Positions 36,250 through 46,162 are shown, counted from the stretch's first letter. The stretch: 64,000 nucleotides of DNA from Elysia chlorotica (GCA_003991915.1 RQTK01000057.1:798056-862055), one strand, 5' to 3'. A program made the numbers and translations. Notes: generated by a model from the sequence alone, not told the origin.

Positions 36250-39200
36250 TGATGAAATCAACAAATGAAGGGTTTAGATAAAACAAGCCCTTATATCTTC
36301 CCTTTTCCAAACACTAGAACTCACATGCAGGTTCTGGAGCTGCTCGCGGGGTCCCACACCAGACAAAAGCAGGATATGGGCGGAGCCAATAGCTCCAGCT
36401 GAGAGCACCACCTCTCTTCTCGATCTTACCAAGTGTTTCTGACCATCTTTGATCAGCTCCACACCAACAGCGCGTTTGTCTTCTATCACTATCTGTGGCA
36501 GAATTTAAAAGTTAAGTAAGTCACTTGCTCTTGACAGAGCATCAGGGAACCAAGAGTGAGGGTGCTGTGAACTAGGCAAACGGTATTTGTGAGGTAGATT
36601 GACATTATTTTTTCATCTTATTCTATCTGCTTGACTCAACTACCCATTCCGTGTTGGGTGACACAGGGCGCCCAGCAAAAAAAAGTATCCTCATCTGTTG
36701 AGAGAACCCAGAACTTTCACAAAAGTGGTCCAATGCACTAACCATTACACCCCACCATCATCTCCTCCCCCGTCCCCTACAAAAGGTAAAGTAATACTCG
36801 CTCGGAGGTTCCGTCGCCAGAAATGCTCTTTGTTAAGACATAGTTATGATATGTTGAATTAGAAGATAACTTAACTCTCTCCGATCGGAGATTGCGTGCA
36901 GTGGGTATCTCCGTAGCATAAGTAACTCCAACATTAAATCAAATTGGTTTAAAAACAATCATAAAAAGGTTCAGACATACAGAAACATCTTCCAATTTTA
37001 GACTACCTGATAGAATTGGATATTCCCGAACCCTACCTGGTTATGTTCAGGTGAAGAGCCTAATGGCTTTTTTTAATGTGTCTAGTGTTAGTGTACATCG
37101 CAAAATTTCGGGTACTTTTATCCCTGTCTTATACCTAATTAAAATACGATAGTAATAAAATATAAGACACTGATAATAACTATGAGGCCGAGTTCACCTT
37201 CTGGACATGCGAATTGATAGCAATGTGCAAGTTTGGGCGATCCATTGCTGGATAGAGATAAGCTTTACTTGCACTCAGCCGTTCGCCATTCGCTCTGTTA
37301 TGTTGGATATAAAACACCCCGCCTGTAAAAGAATAAATTAGAGTGAGATCAGGGGAAAATAACTAAGAACTTGCGCAATGATTTTAAATTCCTTAGCCCT
37401 ATCCCTACTCGACTTGCATTCTATATTCTCCTACAAAGCGGGTCAATATGACCCAGTGACTTTTGTATAGAAAAAAAATCCCCCATAAACATCTCCCTAC
37501 AATGTGGATCTTTTTTATCCGAAGTATGATTTGAATAAAACTGCTGGGGCAGATTCTACACAATCAACAGAACCACAACAACATCCAACATGAATAGCAG
37601 AAATATAGAAAAAATGAATGCTCACAACAATAACAACAAAAGGCAGTTTTGTCTTTTTAACATTCACCGCCACCCTTCGGTGGATAACATTCGAGCAGTG
37701 AAAAAGCTGCGTAATTAATTCTTATTAATCTCCTCCTCTCTCTTGATTCTCCTGCCTCCTTCTCTTTCTCCCTCCTCCTCTTCTTCCTTCCTGCTTTACC
37801 TCCCTCCTGCTGCTGCTCTTCCTTCCACTGCTCATTCTGCATGTCCTTCTCCGCCTGCACCTGATCCTTTCCTACTCCTGTTTATCTTTTTGCTTCCCCT
37901 GCTTCCTCCTCCTGTACCTCCTCCTACGTATCTACCTATCCTACTCCTGCTGCTGTTTCTCCTCTTACTCCCTCTTCTTTTCTGTCAACGCCTCCTTCTA
38001 CTCTTCCCCTTTCAAATGATAAATTATATACTAAAGACTAATTGAACTATAGGCTTTGTGATAACTGAAACTAGATTCGTAGAACTCAAAGTGTTTCGTA
38101 AAAGTTGCAAATGAAGTTTTGCTATTCACCGTTTCGATTCCAAAGAGAACTACGTCTATTGTTCAGAGACTCTGAAAGCTTATCTTACAACTTGAATTAT
38201 CAAGTAAAATGAATCTTTTTATAGATAGCTTTACCGGGAAACCCTGTGCGGAGACGTGAGCATGGAATAAGATTTGAACCTTGTCTCTTCCGCTCAAACA
38301 GATCACTACCGGTACCGACTGATGCACATGTCGCCCTATATCTAGTAGGTATTTTTTCGCTGCAGAAAATGTGTGTAATCCAAACCTTTTGTAGCTCCAG
38401 TGTTGTAATCAATGCTGTCTGCATATCCCATGCTTTTCCCAGCCTCGACAAACTTATGAGACAAGGGTGATGTGTCGCTGCAGTGTTCGACCTTGAGTGG
38501 GCCGTCTTTTCCATGAAACTCTAGACGAGGATGATTTAGTCGTTGAATAAGAATTGTACATTATTTCTAGGCTTGAAATAAATACTTCTAAGGGTTCTGC
38601 ATCGTGATTTTTTTTAATCTGCTACCAGTTTTCATAGTCGGACTTAGTGTAACCGATAAACTTTTTAAATTATCTTCATCATTATCATCATCGTTATTAA
38701 TATACTTATCAATTTTTTGGAAATGCATTACTAAACCTCAAATGTCTTAATAAAAGCAGCGTTATTTGCAAAATCTCACATTTACACTTAAATAGGTCAT
38801 TGTGAACGATTCCTACAACCCACTCAAATAAATATTTAGGCCTGTATGTATGTTTAAAGCATTCTCAGCTCCCATGTCAAGTCGAACACCGTTTTCAAAC
38901 TTTAGGTTGCACTCATATTTTGCAGTCTTACCTTAATTGTCTACTTTTATTGTAATAGTCTCCCTTCTGGATTGAATGCAAACATTTGTTTGATATGTCT
39001 CTTCTTGTTGGCTTATTCATCTTATCAAATATCAGCCACTCAGTATTGTAAGATCTCTAGATCCGCATCTACCCCAGCCTTTAATGTACTTAGCCTCCCC
39101 TTCTCCTTTGAACTGCATGTACACTATTTGTATATCCAATGTTTACCGACCCCATACTTCGCCTGCCCAAAATATAGCTAGTTTTTGTACCATTTGGATT

Positions 39201-39286
39201 ATAAATCATGACCCTCGACAGTTATCTTTATCTTAGATAAGCTTTTCCTTCAATTCAAACGAAAGCAACAACAACAGCAACAAAAC

Positions 39287-39318
<32 letters not shown>

Positions 39319-42300
39319 GCAGCAGCAGCAACAACAACAAAACCAACCGGAGTCCCTCAACTCTGGTACCCTCATGTCCTCCATCTTCTTGAAGTAGTGG
39401 AGCAGGTGTGCGTAGTCCCATGTTCTGTCCCCTGTGTATTGGGCCCAGCGGTCATAGTCGGATTTGAACCCGCGGACAACGATCATGGCGTTGATGCTGC
39501 TAGAGCCTCCTAATACTTTACCGCGAGGCCATGTGGGGCGCTGGAGACAAAATAATGGTTGATGAGGGAGAAGAAAGGACCCCATTCCAATAGTCAATAA
39601 TTATTGTAACCCGTTCCTTAGCACGACTCGGAGATCTTTTAAAATGAAGATTTGTTCGAAATATAACGATTCGACATGAGTTGAGCTGAGTTGGTTTTAA
39701 CGTCCAACATCAGCATTATATATGCTATATTGTGGACGGGCCCCAAGACTGACGACTGACACTTTTATGTGCTGCCACACACGAGACAGGGCGGGTATGC
39801 TATGACTCCTGTCTCAGCCGATCACAACGATTCGATATACAATGTGATATAGGTACAATAGGGTATACATTTTAAACAAACAAAAATACCTGTACTTTTT
39901 AGGTTAATTTTACGACTCCTAAATTTATCAAAGAATTCTACAAGGAGACGGATGCTTCAACTAAGATTCAAATTACCTCACATTCTCTGATCAACAGCAC
40001 ATAATGCTACCAATTGAGCTCTCAGGCGATATTCAGATTCTTACGCATGCTGTGAATGTGTGAACACATCATCTGTTGTTTTTAGATAATTTCATCGTGA
40101 AAGACAAAGTTTTGATCTCCTTAACTATTCTACCGTACACATTTCTTCTTTGATGTATAAACATGTATTTACGCGCAGTTATCAAGACTATTACAGCCAA
40201 CAACATTTATTGATTAGTTTGTTTCACAGTAAGGGTGTAATATCAATACAGCTTAAGATCGTTACCTTATCCATTGGAAATTTTTTTAGAGAGAGAGAGG
40301 GGGGGGGTTGGAGAGAAAAAGGCACAGGAATCAAGGAATAATGAGGATTGATACAATCATTACAAATAAAACTCAACATAAATTATCAAGTTCATTACTT
40401 GTTGAGAGCACCTATTCGCCTGAGTATTCAATTTTAAAATTGTCGACAGACTGGTGGCTGGCATAAGTAATAAAGACAGCCACAATTCTCTTGGAACGTG
40501 ATTATCAGGTGCAATTTTCACGTCATGCATGGTACAGTAATTGGCTTCGAAGTGGCGCAAGTGGTAGAATGTTGGACTTCCAATTTAAAAGTACTCGTTT
40601 CGAACACACAGTCTTTGTCTGATTTCGTTCGTCACTTGTTAGGTCGGCGACTGAATAGTGTGATCAATTAGAGAGGAGCTTAAGTATACTATCTCTATGT
40701 GAAAACCCCTATAATTGCCAGACGGATAGAGTCTAACTGCTAATGTTGGAAATAACCAAACCAAAGCTAGCCACACTGACCTCATCTCTCAACCCTTGGA
40801 GCAAGCCGTCCTGTGGCTCAGCAGTGTAATCCCAGTCTACGTCTGTCTTCAGGGTGACTGGAGCCATGCCAGGCGTGTCGATCTTCGGGTTTCCCCAGTC
40901 GCTGCCCCCGGCTTCCAGGAGAAGGATGGTGATATCCTTGTTCTCAGAGAGACGGGCAGCCAAGACGCTTCCAGCAGCGCCTCCTCCGACTGTGGGGAAA
41001 CAAAATGTAATTCTAAAATATTTAATTGTTTTACCACAGCCTATAAAAGAAAACGAAGTGATTATTTGTAATACTATTACGAATAATTATATACAGCGCT
41101 GAGCATTATTTGTAATAGCTACAACCGGAAAAAGAACTTTCTAATTCGAGAAGAGATACTAGTCTTACTCTATTAGGCCTTCCCTCTTTTCGAAAACGCT
41201 GACATTATTTGTAATACTATTACGAATAATAGTTTTTAAAAAAAAGTAGATGTTAAACGCGGCAGTGCAAATTATAACTGTTAACAATATACTGGGTTAC
41301 AGCATGCCTCTCTAGAACTGACTTAGTCGGCCATGATTGAAGTATCATGATTGAAGTATCGATGGGTTGCAAAGAAGGCCCACCAAAGCAAGAATGATAG
41401 ACCAAGACAGGGACCTTTCCTTTTAACTTCTTACCACTCATTGCTTGTGTTTGTCTAGTGTTAAGAAATGGCTAAAAATTAGTGGAAAATATGAAAACTT
41501 TCATCATTTGAGCAACGATCGTAGCTCACCGCAGTCGCTCGGGAAAGCCACGGTCGTAATTTATCGTGGTTTTACCCCATAGCAAAACACAGAAACCGTC
41601 GTGCGACGCGGAAGCTGGTAACCGTCGTACGACAGCCGGTCTATCTTCAGAAACGATTAACCACTGAAAATTGGATCTCCGCATATTGCCTGTGTATGGC
41701 CAGGATGCATGTATGAGTTGGTATATCTTCAGCTTAATTAATCGTTTCTGAAGATAGACCGGCTGTCGTACGACGGTTACCAGCTTCCGCGTCGCACGAC
41801 GGTTTCTGTGTTTTGCTATGGGGAGGCAAAACTTGATCTGTGTTGGACGACCGCCATTGTTTTCCGGCTCTCGATTCAAAACTTTATACACACTTTTCTT
41901 CAGAATGCCTTCATAAGTATAGATCCAAGTAGTATATTTAGTCTCAGATAGTAATAAAATAGGGTCACAATAAAAATGATATATGAAATCAGCGTAGTTT
42001 TTTAAATATTTGAAAAGTTAGCTAATCGCATAACCGCTGGGTAGTGCTGAGACGGTTAGGCATTTTTTCAAAACCGCGGTTCGCGGTTTCTCCCCTTGGT
42101 CTAACCGCTGGCGCCGGTGTAGCACGCCACACGGACTCATCGACTAACGATACTCAGAGTCCACCTGGCGGCCGCCAGACAGACTCAGAGAGTATCTGTG
42201 GCGGCCGCCAGAAACACTCTATCTACGCGAAAAAGACTCTAATTTTTCTGTAGATCTAGCGGGGGCGTGGGCAGGATTGCCAGTTTGGCTCTTTCGGGGC

Positions 42301-45251
42301 CAAATTCCCAAAAATTGGGGATTTTTAATGCTCTTGGCTCCAAAAAATATATTTGGGGGATTGGGGATTTTTGGGGGATTTCTTGCTCTTAGCAATTTAA
42401 GATCTAGTTTTGTTGGATCAAGACAAAAAAGCAATCTAAAACTCAACAAAATGTTCGTTTCTTTTCTTTTTAAGGGAATCACAGCCTTGGCCTACTAGGC
42501 ATACTAGCTCAATGCCTAGGATAACCTGCAGGCCTAGCTTAGTAAAAGACTAGGTCTGACTTCTTGGGCAAGTGGTTCCAGTTTTTAATGTTTTCATTCC
42601 TGAATTTTCCCAAACCCATGTAAGCTTTACTGACGTTGAAGCCACGCGCCATTCTTTGCTTTGTGTTTCAAAAAGATGTGACTGTGTTGTTTAGTTTACT
42701 AGATCTATATGTAGTTTACTGGGCTATACAGTGTGGACTGCTATATATTTTTCATCTGTTCGGCTTTTTGCATTAACATTTTTTAATCTATCTGGATCTA
42801 GATCTTGTGTCAATATTGAGCGTTGTGGTCTAACTCTAATCTAGATCTATTTTTCGTCTTTTTCTTCCGTGTGGACTGGTGTTCTCATTGTTGAGTATTT
42901 CACTAATGCGCATTTTAAAAATCGATCCAGCCAGTGTCCCAGGGAATTGAAAATTTATGATACAACAAAAGGGGGGGGGGGGTCATTTTATTAAAAAGGC
43001 ATGAGCTCAACTCCAACTGGCAAGCAAGTGTTCTCGGGATTTGGATGTCACGCCAGCCATGATTGCTCTTCATTCCCCGTGGAACCTTTATGGTGCTCCT
43101 TTGATGAGTAAACCTAGTATAGCTACGTCTTTGTCCCCAACGTGTGAACCTACCCATTGGGAACAGGAGCAAGAGAGGGAAGCTGACGAAGCTGTGCTTC
43201 AATACCTGCTTTTAAAGCCCAGAGGATCGCAGAAATCTTGTACATAGTCGTTCTTTTCTGTTAGTTATATTTTAGTCAAAGAATTACAACAAAAATCATC
43301 ATGTTTATTTCTGTGTGCAGCACCACAAAGAGATTATATTGAAAGAAATAAACAGCAATATGCAGAGTATTGGATGTAAAAGCAAGCCATACTTCGTAAA
43401 CTACTTTACATGTGAGTGATCCTGTATGCTTACATTTTCTCGTCGCAAAGGCTAGACTTAGATCATTGTGCTACCTTAATTTTTTGTGAGTTTGTAGACC
43501 AGATGCCATATAACTCCATGGTTTTCACATCTAATTATGCACCGTTAAAGAAAGGTTAATTAAAGCAGTATAATAGTAACAGTAGTAAACATGATGACTG
43601 TATATATTAATTTGGCCCCTAAACTCTGGTCTCTGGGGATTTTTGAAATTGAATTTGGCCCGAAGCTGAAAATGTATCTGGTAACCCGCGTGGGTGACTG
43701 AATGCTAGATCTAAGTAAACAAAATTTTGGCGGAGTTGAGCTTTTCACGCATTCTGGATCGTCTAAATTGAGTTTCTTTTAGTTGCGATGCATAATTATG
43801 TCCGTGAAAGCTTAAAACGTATGCACAACTTTAAAAAAAGATGTTCTGTTATACATTTTCAGTTCTCTGGCTCAACAAAAAAGTCAGAGTCGGTTTCGCG
43901 TAGATAGAGTGTTCCTGGCGGCCGCCACAGATACCCGAGAGTGCTTTTGGCGGCCGCCAGAGAGACTCCTGAGTTTGGCTGGCGGCCGCCAGGCGAACTC
44001 TGAGTAGCCCTGGCGGGCTGGTCAGGGTGGCGTGCTACACCGGCTCGGGAGTGACCTTCTTTTCCCCGGCCTTAACGGTCAGATGACCTTCACCTTTTCA
44101 ACCACCACGGAGAGCGGTTCTCACTATAGCTTTTGTAAATGGCTTATGAGATGTAAATTTCCGTGTGACCGTCGGAGCCGCAAGCAAACCGGTGAGATTG
44201 TTCTTTCACCGACTTGAGGAGAGGTGCGGACCGGTGCGTGCCTGCGTGGTTGGCCCCATCGCTCTCACTATTTCTCCTCTCTGTCTACGGCATGATTATT
44301 GCAAGTAGATTTAGGCCTCCTTTAGCCTAGTTTTCTTATGAAACTAAATTAGTATTAGGCGTTTGGACAGTATAAATCCGTGACGAGTGACGACTGCAGA
44401 CAACGTGGGACAAAGCATGATGACGGGAAGGGGAGAGGCGGTGGGCTTGTTGTCATCGCCTTGCTGCAACCGCTCCACTGTTACGGTTATAAGAAAACAT
44501 TATTATCTCTGAAGCCAATCGACGCTTCGGTGCACCGCGATTTGACAGCGGCTTCGCTTAAACTATATCTCTGTAGACTTTTAACAACAAGATAGAGAGG
44601 AGCCAGTCAATCCCAACGGCACCGGCTCGGCAGAGGCTGCAACCGCACCGCCAGCACATGTGGCGCACCGCTCGCGCCGGTTGCTCGGTTCATCCCATCC
44701 TTACCGCTGGGCACAATTTGACCTAGATATGATACTGTCGACCCACGCTTGGTAGTGTAGCCGTACAAGTGCGGGAGGCTACGTCTACGCAACGTACAAA
44801 CCATCATGATAGTAACATAGGCTAATCAGAATTATAACAACTTTGGGTGGAAATTATGATGTTTGCAGAAAAAAATGAGATGCTCTCTTAGCAAAACTAC
44901 GCGCAGACAGATGGGTACCTCAATTAATTCAAAGGTTTGAATCGTATCATGTTTTATTTTTAATCTTCAAGTCCCCCAAGAGTCGATTAAGGCTAAAAGT
45001 ACGGGTGTAGGCGGATACCTACGTCTTATCTTCAATGGGTAACAATAATCAGTACATTATAAAGTCCTGTAAAACTTGTATAGTTTTTTAAGGGTGCTAA
45101 AATAAACAGAGGAAGCGTCAAATTTTGATTTAAACTCCAAAATAATATTACAGTTTATTATACATGTATACATGTATTCTTGCAGAAGGGCAACCTGTGA
45201 GACATTAAACAAAGAGCGAGAGAGAAAGAGATAAACAACCAGAAAGAGAGA

Positions 45252-45294
<43 letters not shown>

Positions 45295-46125
45295 AAGAGA
45301 GAGACAGATAGATTGAGATTTCCGCTGCTAAAAATTGGGGAGAAGGTGGGTTCAAGGGGTAAAGCTCACGTTTTTCTAAACTAAAAGTGCGGATTCGAGA
45401 CCCGCGCTCTAGCCTCCATGCTTTTTCTACTGGTTGGGTCGGTCTGGAGACCTAAGAGATTTAAACGTAACTGAGAGCTTGGCTGCTTTCTCTGTAAAGG
45501 AGGAGTTAAAATGTCTCAACACTGAGGCTTTTCGACTGTTCAGGATAAAAGTACATTTAAATATTTTTTTCTATTATTTGACTTGTTTTATGTAACCTTG
45601 TCGCCTTAAAAGAATAGTATGCTTTGCTGGGTTAAAAACTGTGATAGTTCTCACTCGAGCGGACACAAAAACTAAATTACTTAAACAAGCGCATTTTAAA
45701 GAAAACATTTCATTATTACAATAAACAATAGGCATGTTATCTACCAAACGAAAAACAAGACAAAAATGGAACAGTTACAAAACAAACAGAAAAAAAAACG
45801 TCTGATCTTAGTAATGGTGATCAAAATAATCTTTAAGTCTAAAATGTTGCCTCTCAATTCATTTAATAATTAACTGCTTGAGACCACGTACCGAAACTAC
45901 TCAACCAAATACTGCGTATTTTAAAATAAGCATTTTTTTAATGAAAATAATTTATCCTTTGATCTCTTACATCTTAAACTTACCCACGATGAAGTCATAA
46001 CTGGAGTTGAATTTTGTAACAAAAACAGACCCATTTTGAAAGTACTTGTATTTAGAGAAGAAAACACGCCATGCAACTGCCACAAGCAGCACGGTCAAAG
46101 CTAGGAGGGCCCGTGAGGATGCCAT
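29708..46125 (-). CDS. GMC-family FAD oxidoreductase (glucose/choline dehydrogenase-like)
   Basis: The enzyme family oxidises alcohol groups using bound FAD; the substrate cannot be read from sequence. Eleven exons on the minus strand: 46125-45984, 40989-40781, 39540-39348, 38520-38386, 37322-37198, 36492-36325, 33818-33668, 33188-33037, 32403-32226, 30575-30350, 29858-29708. All phases close, giving 609 residues, the usual family length. A hydrophobic N-terminus ([13 protein letters not shown]) suggests a signal peptide or anchor. The FAD motif is [14 protein letters not shown] (about 48-61), with the ADP-ribose-binding acid in LLLEAGG (E73). GMC signature 1 is [11 protein letters not shown] (about 124-134) and signature 2 is [13 protein letters not shown] (about 304-316). 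The catalytic-site motif is [10 protein letters not shown] (H538), followed by SGNTHIPT (H584). Exon 7 exists in two nearly identical copies (33818-33668 and 35462-35312). At 151 bp only one can be used without a frameshift. Confidence 0.94.
31095..31255 (+). repeat. SINE, family A (degraded)
   Basis: Contains CTACCGGTTGGGTCCGGCGACAG-like, GGTATCCCGGCTCTGTTTCC-like and GACTTTAGACGTTAAGAAC pieces in the order found in better family A copies. It ends in a run of C just before the sequence gap. It lies in an intron of the GMC gene. Confidence 0.6.
31278..32033. other. Assembly gap (N run)
   Basis: 756 undetermined bases in the GMC intron between the exons at 32403-32226 and 30575-30350. SINE fragments on both sides suggest repeats defeated the assembly. 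The flanking exons join in phase, so no coding sequence need be missing. Confidence 0.99.
32034..32222 (+). repeat. SINE, family A (3' part) with internal short repeats
   Basis: Contains TGGTATCCCCGTACTATCTC, ACATAAATTTGTCAGACG, GTCTTGGGATCCGTCC and GTGCTGGCGTTGAACGTTAA, matching the end of family A. The block GACAGTAGTCATGG-ATCC is repeated twice inside it, a local duplication. It abuts the gap on its left and reaches to the end of a GMC exon on its right. Confidence 0.65.
33195..33372 (+). repeat. Compound (AAC)n/(ATA)n microsatellite
   Basis: About 175 bases of AAC, AAT and ATA repeats, starting a few bases upstream (in the gene's sense) of GMC exon 8. The poly-N, poly-L and poly-V frames are artefacts. 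Confidence 0.9.
33353..34046 (+). repeat. Segmental duplication copy 1 (GMC exon 7 + LINE start)
   Basis: About 690 bases that recur at 35003-35690 with about five single differences. The block contains GMC exon 7 with its splice sites and the first 200 bases of the LINE fragment. Both copies are preceded by an (ATA)n tract and AAACAACAACAAC. Confidence 0.92.
33840..34921 (+). mobile_element. Non-LTR retrotransposon fragment (CR1/L2/Jockey-like reverse transcriptase)
   Basis: A 5'-truncated and broken reverse transcriptase. The first frame carries [19 protein letters not shown] and the catalytic FADDTSI, then [20 protein letters not shown] and IIDFRKN. After a frameshift near 34285 the family continues with [21 protein letters not shown] and [10 protein letters not shown], then a TGA, then another open stretch (CWGGNANA). 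No endonuclease domain or full ORF is present, so it is inactive. The 3' end runs into (ATA)n, as CR1/L2 elements often do. It is inserted about 15-20 bases from the exon 7 acceptor, opposite in orientation to the host gene. Confidence 0.85.
34922..35003 (+). repeat. (ATA)n tail/microsatellite
   Basis: A pure ATA repeat joining the LINE 3' end to the second copy of the exon 7 block. It probably is the LINE tail and may have been the site of the unequal exchange that duplicated the block. Confidence 0.9.
35003..35690 (+). repeat. Segmental duplication copy 2 (GMC exon 7 + LINE start)
   Basis: Second copy of the block at 33353. It stops within the LINE reverse transcriptase at CACCTGTAT, after which unrelated sequence follows. 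Confidence 0.92.
35312..35462 (-). other. Second copy of GMC exon 7
   Basis: A 151-bp exon identical in sense to 33818-33668 (encodes [17 protein letters not shown] and so on), with acceptor TATTCAG and donor GTAATG intact. Both copies begin in phase 0 and end in phase 1. The splicing machinery could use either, but using both would shift the frame. It may be a recent duplication or two alleles joined in assembly. Confidence 0.85.
35975..36110 (-). pseudogene. Decayed relic of GMC exon 8
   Basis: In reverse, CCTTGCCATTCGACTCTGAA...AGAGGCTAAAGAAAAAGAAT...GGCCAGTTCTGCAACTGC follows exon 8 (33188-33037: CCTTGCCATATGCCTGTGAA..., AGAGGCTAAAGAGCAAGAAT..., GGCCTGATCTGCAACTAC) base for base with many changes and indels. 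The similarity continues into the intron (TTGATATTAATGATAATAA against TTGATGTCAATGATAATAA). The frame is broken and no good splice sites remain. It marks an older duplication of the exon 7-8 region. Confidence 0.75.
36112..36252 (+). repeat. (GAT)n microsatellite
   Basis: A long GAT/GAG repeat next to the exon 8 relic. The poly-D, poly-M and poly-S frames are artefacts. Confidence 0.95.
36527..36757 (-). repeat. SINE, family B (complete-looking)
   Basis: In reverse it starts GGGGTGTAATGGTTAGTGCA (A-box-like) and contains TTCTGGGTTCTCTC, GCGCCCTGTGTCACCCA, CTACCTCACAAATACCG and TTGCCTAGTTCACAG, the same order as the copy at 3572. It lies in a GMC intron. Confidence 0.7.
37690..38010 (+). other. 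CT-rich low-complexity tract
   Basis: An imperfect pyrimidine-rich stretch (CTCCTCCTCTTCTTCC type) in a GMC intron. The S/P/L-rich frame on one strand and the E/K/R-rich frame on the other look like low complexity, with no family features. Confidence 0.7.
38225..38310 (-). repeat. tRNA-like SINE head fragment
   Basis: In reverse it reads GACAAGGTTCAAATCTTATTC, a B-box-like pattern, with GGGTTTCCCGG behind it. It lies just beyond GMC exon 4. Confidence 0.4.
39256..39344 (+). repeat. (AAC)n/(CAG)n microsatellite beside a splice site
   Basis: A trinucleotide tract that ends four bases from the end of GMC exon 3 (39348). In the sense of the gene it is a GTT/CTG repeat starting right after the donor GTTGG. 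Length changes here could affect splicing. Confidence 0.9.
39675..39832 (-). repeat. SINE, family A (3' half)
   Basis: In reverse: GGCTGAGACAGGAGTCATAG, CACATAAAAGTGTCAGTCG, CTTGGGGCCCGTCCACAATA, then AACGTTAAAACCAACTCAGC-like sequence. It is a clean 3' half of family A, sharing almost every block with 50353-50637 and 63337-63580. Confidence 0.8.
39958..40036 (-). repeat. tRNA-like fragment
   Basis: In reverse, GAGAGCTCAATTGGTAGCAT resembles a tRNA 5' half with A box, followed by a degenerate B box (AATTTGAATCTT). It is probably a SINE head; the stem pairing of a real tRNA is not evident. Confidence 0.4.
40555..40738 (+). repeat. SINE, family A-like (degraded)
   Basis: The head is AGTGGCGCAAGTGGTAGAAT with CTCGTTTCGAACAC, then CACTTGTTAGGTCGGCGACT and CTATCTCTATGTGAAAACCC. 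It follows the layout of family A with many changes. It ends just before GMC exon 2. Confidence 0.55.
41575..41823. repeat. Perfect 86-bp inverted repeat (hairpin)
   Basis: Arms 41575-41660 and 41738-41823 are exact reverse complements over all 86 bases, with a 77-base spacer. The arms are G+C-richer than the surroundings and contain nested palindromes (CGTCGTGCGACG, CGTCGTACGAC). It lies in GMC intron 1, so the pre-mRNA could form a long perfect hairpin. No coding function is seen. It may be a foldback element or the product of a recent inverted duplication. Confidence 0.95.
41849..42041 (+). repeat. Dispersed repeat R1, copy 1, left part
   Basis: The stretch GACCGCCATTGTTTTCCGGC ... GCATAACCGCTGGG also occurs at 48701-48892 with only a few changes. 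In the second copy it continues without interruption into CACAATTTGACCTAGAT. Here that continuation is found only at 44712, beyond an insertion. Confidence 0.9.
42042..44702. mobile_element. 2.66-kb insertion into repeat R1 with 9-bp target duplication
   Basis: ACCGCTGGG occurs at both borders (42033-42041 and 44703-44711). The undisturbed R1 copy at 48884-48892 has it once. This identifies the insert and its target duplication. The outermost bases (TAGTGCTGAGACGG at left, CATCCCATCCTT at right) are not clear inverted repeats. A 9-bp duplication would fit a Mutator-like element, but no transposase is recognised. A second element with long inverted repeats makes up most of the inside. Confidence 0.7.
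42113..44044. mobile_element. Element with long terminal inverted repeats built from NotI-type palindromes
   Basis: The left end CCGGTGTAGCACGCCAC and the right end GTGGCGTGCTACACCGG are exact inverted copies. Behind each end, over about 120-160 bases, the palindrome TGGCGGCCGCCA recurs (twice at left, three times at right), separated by ACTCTGAG/CTCAGAGT-like words. The TIRs close inside with the matching words CACTCTATCTACGCGAAA and TTTCGCGTAGATAGAGTG. The 1.6-kb interior has no recognisable transposase; a 68-codon frame at 43041-43247 has no motif that I can name. Likely non-autonomous. Confidence 0.8.
44703..44775 (+). repeat. Dispersed repeat R1, copy 1, right part
   Basis: Resumes R1 after the insertion (ACCGCTGGGCACAATTTGAC), then jumps to ATGATACTGTCGACCCACGC and GTAGCCGTACA. 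The copy at 48884-49095 has about 140 more bases between these two pieces. Confidence 0.85.
45180..45308 (+). repeat. (GA)n microsatellite
   Basis: An imperfect GA repeat in GMC intron 1. Confidence 0.9.
45352..45545 (+). repeat. SINE, family A-like (degraded)
   Basis: The head has GGGGTAAAGCTCACG and GCGGATTCGAGACCCGC (B-box-like), followed by CTACTGGTTGGGTCGGTCTG, the conserved family A block. Its 3' half is poorly preserved. Confidence 0.6.
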
Positions 46126-46155
46126 TGCAAAAGTCTACACAAAGGTAATATAAAA

Positions 46156-46162
46156 TTTTATA
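46156..46162 (-). promoter_or_regulatory. Possible TATA box of the GMC gene
   Basis: TATAAAA on the minus strand, 31 bases upstream of the start codon. That spacing would leave almost no 5' UTR, so it may instead lie in a leader or in an upstream intron. Confidence 0.2.

Noticed and set aside
36113-36310. Poly-serine/poly-aspartate frames
   Set aside because: Translations of the (GAT)n microsatellite beside the GMC exon 6.
38200-38514. A 104-codon minus-strand frame over GMC exon 4
   Set aside because: It reads the exon in the wrong frame. The phase fixed by neighbouring exons gives the conserved GMC residues instead.
43041-43247. A 68-codon frame inside the palindrome-ended element as its transposase
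   Set aside because: No catalytic or DNA-binding motif is visible and it is far too short. It could be a fragment but cannot be supported.
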